DNA from: Acidobacteriota bacterium
GTDB lineage: Bacteria; Acidobacteriota; Blastocatellia; Pyrinomonadales; Pyrinomonadaceae
Length of the DNA stretch: 64,000 nucleotides
Assembly (NCBI GenBank): GCA_003385635.1
Contig: QQUY01000001.1
Location: 2,705,001-2,769,000 of the forward strand
Direction of reading: 5' to 3'
The notes beneath the pieces are model-generated. The model did no database searches and had not been told where the DNA came from. It saw only the letters and a program-made list of their open reading frames with translations. Below are positions 35,525 to 43,706 of the stretch, piece after piece. Made by a program: the position numbers and the translations under genes. Position 1 is the first letter of the stretch. Each line of letters begins with the position of its first letter.

Positions 35525-35556
35525 AAGGCCCGAAGCCAATCGGCTTCGGGCCTTTT
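35525..35556. terminator. Bidirectional rho-independent terminator
   Basis: GGCCCGAAGCC and GGCTTCGGGCC form a perfect 11-bp stem over a 4-nt loop, flanked by AAAA on the left and TTTT on the right, so it can work both ways. It lies about 90 bp after the stop of the minus-strand exported-protein gene (35644). The rest of the 35315-35643 gap shows nothing. Confidence 0.88.
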
Positions 35557-35643
35557 CCGGAATCCTGTTTCACGTTTCGGAGGAATAGGGCCTGATCCGA
35601 TCGAGAGACCCATCTGATGAATCATTAAACGAGAGCCGACCTG

Positions 35644-36126
35644 CTACTGATCGCCTTCCTTGATCAATCTGATCTTGAATATAACGCCTTCCGGAATCTT
35701 GATGTTCTGCCCAGCCAGTGTGAGTCTGGTTCCGCCTTCAAAATTCTCTGACGATTCGACCTTGACGTCCTGACCGGCATTCTCAATTCCGACTATCAGT
35801 GCCTTGCAAGGAAGGAATTCCTCTCCGCTGTGGATGAAATCGAACAGAATGCTGATCCGTGAACTCTTGTTCGTATCGCTGATCTTCTCAACATTAACGA
35901 TCCTCGCCATCAGTTCAGCACCCGGATCCACCTTCACGCCTTCGGCGTCAACAGATGTCGTAACCTCGAAATTAAGATCATCGCCGACCTGCGAGTTCTC
36001 GACATCTATTGCTTTCTTACTCTTCGCGGTGATCTGAGTCCCTGCCGTCTTGGCAGTGTTGTCCTGCCCATATGCAAGTACAGCGACGCTCAGTATCAAA
36101 ACGCATATGGTCGTGATCCTTAACAT
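35644..36126 (-). CDS. Exported protein of unknown function
   Basis: A 160-aa protein with a signal peptide (MLRITTICVLILSVAVLAYG) and a beta-rich mature domain (VGDDLNFEVTTSVDAEGV, GAELMARIVNVEKI, LTLAGQNIKIPEGVIFKIRL). The pattern resembles small periplasmic beta-barrel or TrbI-like domains, but I cannot assign it. Very strong Shine-Dalgarno GGAGGTAACG before the ATG at 36126. It has its own promoter and terminator. Confidence 0.78.
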   Translation of the reverse strand: MLRITTICVLILSVAVLAYGQDNTAKTAGTQITAKSKKAIDVENSQVGDDLNFEVTTSVDAEGVKVDPGAELMARIVNVEKISDTNKSSRISILFDFIHSGEEFLPCKALIVGIENAGQDVKVESSENFEGGTRLTLAGQNIKIPEGVIFKIRLIKEGDQ

Positions 36127-36216
36127 TTCCGTTACCTCCTCCATACGACTGTTTTGGGGCCCGTAACTTATTGTGTCTCTTTAAGTTTGGTGCTCTTAAC
36201 AGGGGTGTTTCTTGCG

Positions 36217-36245
36217 CTCAGTATAACACAGATATTATTACTGAG
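36217..36245 (-). promoter_or_regulatory. Promoter with overlapping inverted repeat
   Basis: On the minus strand an extended -10 (TGTTATACT, TATACT at 36225-36220) lies about 95 bp upstream of the exported-protein gene. It overlaps an inverted repeat CTCAGTA (36217-36223) / TACTGAG (36239-36245), which could be an operator. No clear -35. Confidence 0.5.
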
Positions 36246-36316
36246 ACTTATAAAAACGACTGGCACTAAATCACCTGCCTAACTAATATTTCAGGGCCGA
36301 AGATCCTGGAAACGGC

Positions 36317-37633
36317 TTATTTCACTCTCCGCGTCCGGCGCTTCATAAAATCCATGAGCACGAATTGAGACAAGTTCTCGGGGTTCGCGAAATATGCCTT
36401 TCCGCGGGTCATCGCTGTCATTTGCTTCACGAACTCTACAAGATAGTGGTCGCTCGCAAGCATGAACGTGTTGATCATCACCCCCGCTTTTCGACAAGCC
36501 TGTATCTCTTTGAATGTCTCGGCCATTACGAACGGATCATTCCCCATCGAGTTCTTGTAAAGCATCCTGCCGTCCGGCGACGGTTCTGAACGTGCCATGA
36601 AGTTGAGTAGCGCGGGATCATTTCTTTCGATAAAAGCAGCGGTCGGCTTACCGTCCGTAACCATGACGATCTGCCGCATATCTTTTCCTCTTGAGCCGAG
36701 GATCCGTCGGGCTAACTTCAAGCCTTCGGCAGTGTTCGTGTGATACGGCCCTACCTGTGTTGTCGCAAGCTTTGCAAGCGGCAGATGTTCAGCGTCGTCG
36801 TGGAACAAGACTATGTCGAGCGTGTCGCCCGGGTATTGGGTCCGGATCAGATGCGCAAGCGCAAGCGTGACCTTCTTAGCGGGCGTGAACCTGTCTTCCC
36901 CGTAGAGGATCATCGAATGAGAACAGTCGAGCATCACCACGGTCGCACAAGCGGACTGATAGTCCTGCTGATGTACGTACAGATCGCTGTACTCCAAATT
37001 CAGCGGGACTCCAAGCCCTTCGCGCTTGATCGCTGACAACAGCGTACGATTTACATCGAGATTTATCGTGTCGCCGAATTCGTATGCTTTCGCCTCCAGA
37101 GCTGCCTCTACCCCAGTTTCGAGATCGTTCGTCACGTGACGACCGGTATCAGAGCGCCCGATCGAGCCTAGCAGGTCCCGAAGCGTCCTGTAACCGAGGA
37201 AATCAAGTCCTTTCTCAGTTAGTTTGAATCGGACATCGCGAGGCTGCGCTTTTCCAGCCCCGGGGCCGTCGCCCATCTGGTCAGAACGGTTCGGTTCCCC
37301 TGCAGACAGATCAAGGAAACCCTCTTCAACCAATCTTTCGATAAGTTTGTTTATCAACTCCTCCAGTAGCGAGCCCTTGAACCTGCCCTCGTTCTCGGCA
37401 AGCATCTTCTCGACATCGATCGGATCTATTATCCCTTGGTTCAGGAGTGCCTCGAGAATCGCGTGACGAAGCCCGTCGAGAGTGTCATCTGCCTGTCTGG
37501 GCTCACGGTTGTACCAGTAGTCCTCGTGGAAACCCGAATCGAGCATCGAGTCAGTAAGGGATTTCATTATGTCTCCGAGATCGACACCGAAAACGTCGAA
37601 GCCCTTGAATTTCGAATAGCGGATGAACTTCAT
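36317..37633 (-). CDS. VWA-domain protein (MoxR-ATPase partner)
   Basis: A 438-aa soluble protein. The C-terminal von Willebrand A domain has an intact [22 protein letters not shown] (DxSxS), the threonine in [16 protein letters not shown], and [11 protein letters not shown]. The N-terminal half is helical. This type normally pairs with a MoxR/Mg-chelatase-like ATPase; the partner here is at 40950-42422 on the same strand, separated by three plus-strand glycine-zipper genes. Probably a metal-dependent chaperone or maturation complex. Confidence 0.88.
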   Translation of the reverse strand: MKFIRYSKFKGFDVFGVDLGDIMKSLTDSMLDSGFHEDYWYNREPRQADDTLDGLRHAILEALLNQGIIDPIDVEKMLAENEGRFKGSLLEELINKLIERLVEEGFLDLSAGEPNRSDQMGDGPGAGKAQPRDVRFKLTEKGLDFLGYRTLRDLLGSIGRSDTGRHVTNDLETGVEAALEAKAYEFGDTINLDVNRTLLSAIKREGLGVPLNLEYSDLYVHQQDYQSACATVVMLDCSHSMILYGEDRFTPAKKVTLALAHLIRTQYPGDTLDIVLFHDDAEHLPLAKLATTQVGPYHTNTAEGLKLARRILGSRGKDMRQIVMVTDGKPTAAFIERNDPALLNFMARSEPSPDGRMLYKNSMGNDPFVMAETFKEIQACRKAGVMINTFMLASDHYLVEFVKQMTAMTRGKAYFANPENLSQFVLMDFMKRRTRRVK

Positions 37634-37837
37634 AGTGCACTATCAACCCGTAATCGTTTAGGGAGCCGGGCTAGGGTTGCCCGAAATCCGCGCGGCAAGG
37701 TATTTGCGTTTAAGTATTACATAATTTACGCTGATGCCATTCTCTCCTGATCTCCCCGGATCAAAACCTCTCTCCAACCAATGGCATGATGCTCTCTCCG
37801 TCAGGGAACGAACCCGTTTCCAAGGAAGGAAAATATT

Positions 37838-39448
37838 ATGAGAAAGTTATTGATCTACTCACTAACTGCGCTATTGGCCATGGCAGTGTTGCCAAGCTCA
37901 GCTGACGCGGCTATCGCTAATGCAGCGAGTATTTCGTCCGCGGCGGAGACTTCTTCCGCAATGCAGCGAAATCGCCAGCGCAGAGGGAAAAACAAAAAAG
38001 CACGAAATCGCCGCGGCAACGACCGAGAACGCATCCGCGCTTCTCAGCGGAACCGCAATCGGAATAACGCCCGCCAGGCTCAACGAGCGGCAGCGCAGTG
38101 GCGGCAGAATGAAAGAGCTCGCGCTCAAAGAAGGCAGGTTCAACGGAATCGTGCACAACGCGCACGAAATCAGAGAGCACGCGCAGAACGGAACAGGAAT
38201 ATACGTGCGAGAAACGAAAGGATACAGCGTCAAAACTGGCGAGTTCGCGAAGACCGGCGAGAGATCCGAAGAAGTCGCGAACGTGAAAGAGATCTGAGAA
38301 TTCAGATCCAGCGCAAACGAAACCGACAACTCCGAAACGAGATTCGCAGGTCGGAAGCGTTTCGCGATGACTGGTGGGACCGCCGCCGTGCTCAGGATAG
38401 AAGGATTTCTCGACAGCGTGATCGAAACCGGGCCTACCGAAGAGAAGTGAACCGCAACCTCGCACTCAGAGACCTGTTGGTTCGCCGTCAATTCGAGGAA
38501 CGAAATAGACGAAATCGAAGGATAAGAAGAGAAAGAGCGCGAGAATTGCGCCTCCGGAACTTCTGGATAGAACAGGAGATCGCTGAGCGTCGTTACAGAA
38601 GGGCGAGAAGGATCGAAAGGCAACGAGCACGCGACTACGCGTACAACCAGTACCTCCTGGACAGAGAGTATGCGTACGTTCTTGACAGACAATACGCGTA
38701 CGCGCCCTACAGCCGCGATCGAGTTCCGGTTATCTACGCCGATCAAGGCTACTATCGAAGGCCCTCAAGGGGCGTCTCGTTCTCGATCGGAAGCCGGAAC
38801 GGTAACGTGGTTTTCAGTATCGGCAATTATGACCGATATTCATACGCAGCGTACCCATCTCCGGTGTACGAGCCGTATGCTTACCGTACCGCTCGCGCTC
38901 CTTATCGCGAGGTGTATTACGAACCGTCGTACGAAGCGGCACCCTCTTACAGACGCTCTAGCACTTTCAACGTAAACATCGCTGGTGCACCTGTAACATA
39001 CACACAGTATGAAGAGGTGAGCTATTCCGCACCGGCTTACAGTCGTTATGAATCGACTCCGGCCTATGCGGAAACCGGGTACGCCTACGACCCGTTCTAT
39101 GCGGGTGATCCTTACGCGATCGATCCTTACGGTGACTTCTGCTATCCGGCGGAAACGTACTCGGATTACGCCGACTACGACTACGTCGATTACGACGAAC
39201 GGTCCTACTATCCTTCTCCGAATTATAGCGAGGCGGTGTTCTATGATGACCGAAGAGACCAACGCTCCTTTTACAGGAGACATAGGAATCTTGTGAACAT
39301 AGGTATCGCTACAGGAGCGGGCGCAGCCATTGGTGCAATATTCGATGGAAAGCGCGGTGCTCTGATCGGAGCAGGCGTCGGAGCCGGGGCCGGGGCGATC
39401 TATACCTACGGCATCAATCCGAAGGATCGGTACCGCAGAGGCATATAG
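37838..39448 (+). CDS. Large exported Arg/Tyr-rich glycine-zipper protein
   Basis: A 536-aa protein. Signal peptide at about 1-24 (ending SSADA). Residues 45-280 are extremely rich in Arg with Asn and Gln; residues 280-470 are rich in Tyr, Ala, Pro and Ser (DREYAYVLDRQYAYAPY). The C-terminal 55 residues carry a double glycine zipper (GAGAAIGAIFDGKRGALIG and AGVGAGAGAIYTYGINPKD). That tail is shared with the two genes that follow. The middle is low-complexity and highly basic. Function unknown; envelope insertion through the zipper is an inference. Confidence 0.82.
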   Translation: MRKLLIYSLTALLAMAVLPSSADAAIANAASISSAAETSSAMQRNRQRRGKNKKARNRRGNDRERIRASQRNRNRNNARQAQRAAAQWRQNERARAQRRQVQRNRAQRARNQRARAERNRNIRARNERIQRQNWRVREDRREIRRSRERERDLRIQIQRKRNRQLRNEIRRSEAFRDDWWDRRRAQDRRISRQRDRNRAYRREVNRNLALRDLLVRRQFEERNRRNRRIRRERARELRLRNFWIEQEIAERRYRRARRIERQRARDYAYNQYLLDREYAYVLDRQYAYAPYSRDRVPVIYADQGYYRRPSRGVSFSIGSRNGNVVFSIGNYDRYSYAAYPSPVYEPYAYRTARAPYREVYYEPSYEAAPSYRRSSTFNVNIAGAPVTYTQYEEVSYSAPAYSRYESTPAYAETGYAYDPFYAGDPYAIDPYGDFCYPAETYSDYADYDYVDYDERSYYPSPNYSEAVFYDDRRDQRSFYRRHRNLVNIGIATGAGAAIGAIFDGKRGALIGAGVGAGAGAIYTYGINPKDRYRRGI

Positions 39449-39463
39449 TGGAAAGATGAAAAG

Positions 39464-39495
39464 GAGGGCGGCCAGAAGGTCCGCCCTCTCTTTTC
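39464..39495 (+). terminator. Terminator after the large glycine-zipper gene
   Basis: GAGGGCGG (39464-39471) pairs with CCGCCCTC (39481-39488), followed by TCTTTT. Confidence 0.85.
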
Positions 39496-39566
39496 GTTCT
39501 CAATGTGATTTGAACTCACCCCGTCGAGACTCCCCAGAATGAATTCTGATTCCGAGGAACTAAAAA

Positions 39567-40127
39567 ATGAAGAAAACGATACTACTATCGATCGGCGCAC
39601 TTTTGTTCTCAATCACCGTGCTACCTTCGATCGCCGAAGCACAGCCCGGAAGGGGCATCGGAAACGGCAGATCTTCATATTCAAAAAGAGCCAAGATCAG
39701 GCGAAAGGCGGTGAAGAAACGATTGAGGGTGAACCGCCGAATCGCGAGAAACGACGCCCGGATCAGGCGTGACATCGAGCGTGACCGGATCCGAAGGTCC
39801 AACCGGATCAGGCGCGACAGAGTAAGAAACGATCCGTATTACAGAGATCGGGACGACCGTTACTACAATGACGATTATGACGACGATGACTACTACTATG
39901 ATGATGACGATTACTATCGGAATCGTGGATCAGTCTATGACCGCCACCGAAACGTGATCAACATAGGGATCGGCGCTGGAGCAGGGGCCGTTGTAGGCGG
40001 AATCCTGGGCGGAAAGAAAGGAGCCTTGATCGGTGCAGGTGTCGGAGCCGGGGCAGGTGCTGTTTACACATACGGCATCAACCCGAAAGACAAGAGGCGT
40101 CCCAGATATTACCGCGACGATCGATAG
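39567..40127 (+). CDS. Exported glycine-zipper protein with Arg- and Asp/Tyr-rich middle
   Basis: A 186-aa paralogue of the neighbouring genes. Signal peptide MKKTILLSIGALLFSITVLP ending AEAQ. A basic Arg/Ile stretch (residues about 38-90) is followed by an Asp/Tyr run (about 93-118) and the shared C-terminus DRHRNVINIGIGAGAGAVVG / GGKKGALIGAGVGAGAGAVY / TYGINPKDK. The acidic tyrosine cluster beside the basic one is unusual. It has its own terminator. Confidence 0.82.
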   Translation: MKKTILLSIGALLFSITVLPSIAEAQPGRGIGNGRSSYSKRAKIRRKAVKKRLRVNRRIARNDARIRRDIERDRIRRSNRIRRDRVRNDPYYRDRDDRYYNDDYDDDDYYYDDDDYYRNRGSVYDRHRNVINIGIGAGAGAVVGGILGGKKGALIGAGVGAGAGAVYTYGINPKDKRRPRYYRDDR

Positions 40128-40153
40128 ACCCTGGACATATTCTCAAACCGTAC

Positions 40154-40186
40154 AGGTCCGGACGAATGTGTCCGGGCCTATTTTTG
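40154..40186 (+). terminator. Terminator after the second glycine-zipper gene
   Basis: AGGTCCGGAC (40154-40163) pairs with GTCCGGGCCT (40170-40179) with one G-T pair, followed by ATTTTTG. Confidence 0.85.
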
Positions 40187-40353
40187 TCTGACCGCCGTGA
40201 ACGTAAAGAATTGTAAAGCACTGGATATGCGGGGTTTATCAGATTTCTACAAACAACGTGAAAGTAAGGTCTTCCATCGAAACACCCACAGTCGACAGAT
40301 CGGCTGCTGTTCCTCTCCTCATATCAGCAATTCCATCCAGAAGGAGAAAAACG

Positions 40354-40731
40354 ATGAAAAAGATTCTCTCAACCTTTGCGATCGCCGCGGTATTGGCCTT
40401 CGCCCTTCCCCTGGCAGCCAACGCACAAACCCACTCGAACAGATACCATCGCGACAGCGACCGCCACTCCCGCCATCAGGATCGCTATAGTCGCCGGCAT
40501 AAAGAAGACAAGAACATTTACGATAAGCACCGAAACGTGTTTAATATCGCGATCGGGTCCGGAGCGGGCGCGATAATTGGTGCACTGCTCGGAGGAAAGA
40601 AAGGCGCCCTCATCGGAGCGGGTGTCGGAGCCGGTGCCGGTGCCGCGTACACGTACGGGATCAATCCGAAGGACGACGACAAAGATAAACGCCGCAAGAA
40701 AAGAAGGAACTATCGGCGTGTAAATCAGTAA
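40354..40731 (+). CDS. Small exported glycine-zipper protein
   Basis: A 125-aa third paralogue. Signal peptide MKKILSTFAIAAVLAFALPL ending ANAQ, a short His/Arg/Asp/Ser-rich linker, then the shared tail KHRNVFNIAIGSGAGAIIGA / GGKKGALIGAGVGAGAGAAY / TYGINPKDDD and a Lys/Arg-rich end. Shine-Dalgarno AAGGAG before the ATG at 40354. The three genes differ chiefly in the length and composition of the middle. Confidence 0.82.
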   Translation: MKKILSTFAIAAVLAFALPLAANAQTHSNRYHRDSDRHSRHQDRYSRRHKEDKNIYDKHRNVFNIAIGSGAGAIIGALLGGKKGALIGAGVGAGAGAAYTYGINPKDDDKDKRRKKRRNYRRVNQ

Positions 40732-40750
40732 CGATAGCCTGATTTTCAAA

Positions 40751-40790
40751 CAAATGCCCCGGATGGAGAAATCCACCGGGGCTATTTGTT
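40751..40790 (+). terminator. Terminator after the third glycine-zipper gene
   Basis: GCCCCGG-TGGA pairs with TCCA-CCGGGGC across a GAAA loop, followed by TATTTGTTT. A second palindromic stretch (GGGGCTGCGCC...GGCTTGCCCC) follows up to about 40860. Confidence 0.85.
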
Positions 40791-40903
40791 TCGCCGCTAC
40801 GCGGCTAAGGGGAATGTTGTGGACTCTTATCCGGGGCTGCGCCTACGGCTTGCCCCGGGCTAATCTCCGATGCCCTTTCAGTGGATTCGACACTATCCGA
40901 AAT

Positions 40904-40948
40904 ACTCACGAAACTCGGCAAACTCACTCAACTCAGCTAACTCACTTA
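40904..40948 (+). repeat. 9-bp tandem array next to the MoxR-type ATPase stop
   Basis: Five contiguous 9-bp units of pattern ACTCNNNNA (ACTCACGAA, ACTCGGCAA, ACTCACTCA, ACTCAGCTA, ACTCACTTA), ending 2 bp before the ATPase stop codon. Confidence 0.8.
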
Positions 40949-40949
40949 A

Positions 40950-42422
40950 CTAATTAAAGCTGTCCAGGTCCGTAAGGTCTTCGTAGATCATTCCGCGGCG
41001 GTCGCGCTTTGCCTTTGTCACAGCTTCAAAACCGCCGTCCTCGCTTCGCGAAATAAGATTCTGCGCATACAGGCCTTCCAGCACGAACTCGCAGGCCGAA
41101 ACGAGGGAGGCCTTGTCATCTATATCGAGGGCAAGAGGAGTAGAAGCGGAATCGATCAGTTCCGGAACTGAATCGACCAGCAACATGCACTCTTCGGCCG
41201 ATGCCGTGTCCGAAAGTAGAAGTTTGTTCCCCTGGTCGAACCATTCAACAGCGGGTTTGAAGTCAATTCCAAGCAGAAATCCCTCGTAGATCACGCCGCA
41301 TGCCCGCTTGATAAGATCTCTTGCGATACGCTCGGCTCCGACCTGCTCGCCTTCATATTCCAGTTCCATCTTGCCTGTCATAGCCGGGACTGCGGCATAA
41401 ATGTCGGAAATTCGCGGAACGAGTTTCTTCTCACCAGTTTGAATGGCCCGGCGTTCGGCGTTTGATATAGCTAGCTCCAGCACCGCGATCGGGAACCGTT
41501 GCGAGACACCTGACATCTTGTCGATCCTTTGATCGTCACGGGCTTCGAAGGCGATCTGTTCGATCACTTCGGCGATGAACTCGGGGATCTCAAGCCTGAA
41601 TCCTTCCATCCCTTCCCGTTCCTTCCAAGCCTCCTGCGCAGTGATCTCGATCCCGGTCTGCAGCTCTTTCGGATAATGAGTATGGACCTCTGCTCCGATC
41701 CGGTCCTTAAGCGGCGTGATGATCTTTCCGCGTGCCGTGTAGTCCTCAGGATTGGCAGAAAACACAAGCATTACATCAAGAGGCAGGCGCACCGGATACC
41801 CCTTTATCTGTACATCCCCCTCCTGCATTATGTTGAACAGCCCGACCTGAATTTTCCCTGCCAGGTCCGGCAGTTCGTTCATCGCAAAGATCCCCCGGTT
41901 GGCCCTCGGCAACATTCCGAAATGGATCGTTAGCTCGTCGCTGAGCAGATGCCCGCCCTTAGCCGCCTTTATCGGATCTACATCGCCGATTATGTCCGCG
42001 ATCGTCACGTCAGGCGTTGCAAGCTTCTCCACAAATCTGTTGTCCCTTGTGACCCAGTCGATCTTTGTGTCATCGCCGTTCAGTTCAACCTGCGCCTTGC
42101 CGTAAGCACTGAGGGGAGCGAACGGGTCGTCGTTTATCTCTGATCCTGCAATGATCGGAATCGCCTCATCCAGCAGTTCTGCAAGCTGGCGAATGATTCG
42201 GCTCTTAGCCTGGCCGCGAAGGCCCAAGAGAATAATGTTGTGCTTTGCGAGAAGGGCGTTAACAATTTGGGGGATGACGGATTCGTCATATCCCACGATG
42301 CCCGGAAAGAGGCGTTCGCCGGATTTCAGCTTACCTATGAGGTTCGCCCGGATCTCGTCTTTAACCGTGCGCGGACGATACCCGGATTCTTTAAGTTCAC
42401 CGAGACTTGTTGCTTTTGTCAT
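40950..42422 (-). CDS. MoxR/Mg-chelatase subunit I-like AAA+ ATPase
   Basis: A 490-aa AAA+ protein. The nucleotide loop is LLGLRGQAKSRIIRQL, in which Ala replaces the usual Gly before the Lys. The Walker B region is GIFAMNELPDL, with Asn in place of the common Asp. Then come MLVFSANPEDYTARG (sensor 1) and ITPLKDRIGAEV (arginine finger). These variants appear to be normal for this ATPase family. It normally acts with the VWA protein encoded at 36317-37633. Confidence 0.88.
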   Translation of the reverse strand: MTKATSLGELKESGYRPRTVKDEIRANLIGKLKSGERLFPGIVGYDESVIPQIVNALLAKHNIILLGLRGQAKSRIIRQLAELLDEAIPIIAGSEINDDPFAPLSAYGKAQVELNGDDTKIDWVTRDNRFVEKLATPDVTIADIIGDVDPIKAAKGGHLLSDELTIHFGMLPRANRGIFAMNELPDLAGKIQVGLFNIMQEGDVQIKGYPVRLPLDVMLVFSANPEDYTARGKIITPLKDRIGAEVHTHYPKELQTGIEITAQEAWKEREGMEGFRLEIPEFIAEVIEQIAFEARDDQRIDKMSGVSQRFPIAVLELAISNAERRAIQTGEKKLVPRISDIYAAVPAMTGKMELEYEGEQVGAERIARDLIKRACGVIYEGFLLGIDFKPAVEWFDQGNKLLLSDTASAEECMLLVDSVPELIDSASTPLALDIDDKASLVSACEFVLEGLYAQNLISRSEDGGFEAVTKAKRDRRGMIYEDLTDLDSFN

Positions 42423-42522
42423 TGCTACTTATTTATTTCGGACTATTCTATCAGGCGGATGCGGTAAAGTTGAGAGATTAGGACAAGGTGGGCGAATGTC
42501 CGTGCCGAAAGGACAAGAAAAC

Positions 42523-42921
42523 TTAACAAAATTTCTCACCTCTGTGATTTGATGACTTGAGCGATTCTATCCAACCGAATAGCTGTTTCGAGATATTCTC
42601 TGCAGATTTTCGAAGCACTTTTATCTGATGTTTCTTGCCCCTAAAGCTGGGAACGCTACCAAGCAGGTAGGTGATTGACCTGCACTCACCGCAGGATCCG
42701 CGGGCGATATAGAGAAATTGAATCAGCTCTTTGTTGCTCCCTCGTTCGAAACCTTCAGCGATATTGTTCGAAATAGAGAGAGCTGCCCGTTCGATTTGAC
42801 TCTTTAGATCCCCGAGATTGGCGAAAAGCCCGTTAGACTGTGTTGTGAATTCGTAAACTCGTGTAGAGAATTGAATAGAATCCTGCCAGACCGGCAGGTC
42901 TTCGAACCGCGTGTATTTCAT
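42523..42921 (-). CDS. Four-helix bundle protein (23S rRNA intervening-sequence protein family)
   Basis: A 132-aa helical protein: FEDLPVWQDSIQFSTRVYEF at the start, LKSQIERAALSISNNIAEGF in the middle and GSNKELIQFLYIARGSCGEC after it, the hallmarks of the S23/avd-like family. In some bacteria it is encoded inside rRNA intervening sequences, and in retroelements as the accessory Avd. Here it is a lone gene with no reverse transcriptase nearby. Confidence 0.85.
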   Translation of the reverse strand: MKYTRFEDLPVWQDSIQFSTRVYEFTTQSNGLFANLGDLKSQIERAALSISNNIAEGFERGSNKELIQFLYIARGSCGECRSITYLLGSVPSFRGKKHQIKVLRKSAENISKQLFGWIESLKSSNHRGEKFC

Positions 42922-43335
42922 CGTGAGGTGCTCCTTGGTAAGGTTGTGAGGTTATGGGTGCCCAGCAGAAGATCGTGAGGTTCCGATGGGAAGCCCGATG
43001 AGTGCTGAGGATGCTACCAATTTTCCGAAACGTAGGTCAAGAAACTGGAAGACGGTCACCTAAGTACGAACTTCACTTCTCTGTCCAGATGGAAGACGTG
43101 AACGGCTTTCAATGTGCGAAGAAATCAATTCTTGTTCACGAATCGCAACCTGCTACCGCTAACGTAACTCGGACTTGTTTGGAATTTGGAATCTGGAATC
43201 TCTTCCTCGCTACAAGCCGCAGCCATTACCGAAGTTCTGAACTGTTTGGAATTTGGAATTTGGAATCTGGAATTTCTTGCGAAAACGATTCCAAATTCCA
43301 TATTCCAGATCCCTCCGGAACCTGCGTTCCCAATG
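42922..43335. repeat. Gap with TTTGGAA-type heptamers
   Basis: No credible gene. Heptamer runs lie at 43177-43197 (GTTTGGA, ATTTGGA, ATCTGGA) and 43244-43278 (GTTTGGA, ATTTGGA, ATTTGGA, ATCTGGA, ATTTCTT). An inverted run ATTCCAA/ATTCCAT/ATTCCAG at about 43289-43309 can pair with them. Confidence 0.8.
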
Positions 43336-43665
43336 TCAGTGAGAGTTTTGTGCTTTTCTTCCTATCAAGTAAACCACCGGTTCATCTCCCAACACCCTCG
43401 CGGCGTGTACCGTTCCCGCCGGCATAAAGTCGCGGTCACCCGCCTCGAGAACAAACCTTCCATACCCTTCGACATCGAGCTCCAACTTCCCGGAAACTAT
43501 GCAGTGTGATTGATCTTCTCCGTGCGAATGCGGCGGGTAGACCGCTCCCGGTTGATCGCTCCACTGGAATGTCATAAAGCCGTCCTTTTCGAGGATCTTT
43601 TTGAGCACCGCTGCGTCAGGCGACTGCTTCGCTTCCCACTTCTCGATTCTGTACGCGGAGATCAT
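43336..43665 (-). CDS. Small cupin-domain protein
   Basis: A 109-aa single cupin barrel: the metal-type HSHGEDQSHCIVSGKLEL (motif 1), and GDRDFMPAGTVHAARV (motif 2). The ligand or reaction is unknown. ATG at 43665 chosen; the longer open frame overlaps ppc antisense. Divergent from ppc with 41 bp between starts. Confidence 0.85.
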   Translation of the reverse strand: MISAYRIEKWEAKQSPDAAVLKKILEKDGFMTFQWSDQPGAVYPPHSHGEDQSHCIVSGKLELDVEGYGRFVLEAGDRDFMPAGTVHAARVLGDEPVVYLIGRKAQNSH

Positions 43666-43706
43666 AGAAATTTTCCCGTGTTTCCTGACTATATTACTAT
43701 CACTTA

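Noticed and set aside
37898..38746. Long minus-strand frames opposite the Arg-rich glycine-zipper gene
   Set aside because: The plus-strand gene has a signal peptide, a good ribosome-binding site and a tail shared with two neighbours; the antisense frames arise from the biased Arg codons.
42523..42921. Avd-type accessory gene of a diversity-generating retroelement
   Set aside because: The fold family fits, but there is no reverse transcriptase, template repeat or variable repeat in the window.
43002..43427. A 141-codon ORF between the four-helix and cupin genes
   Set aside because: It runs through the TTTGGAA heptamer repeats, which account for its sequence.
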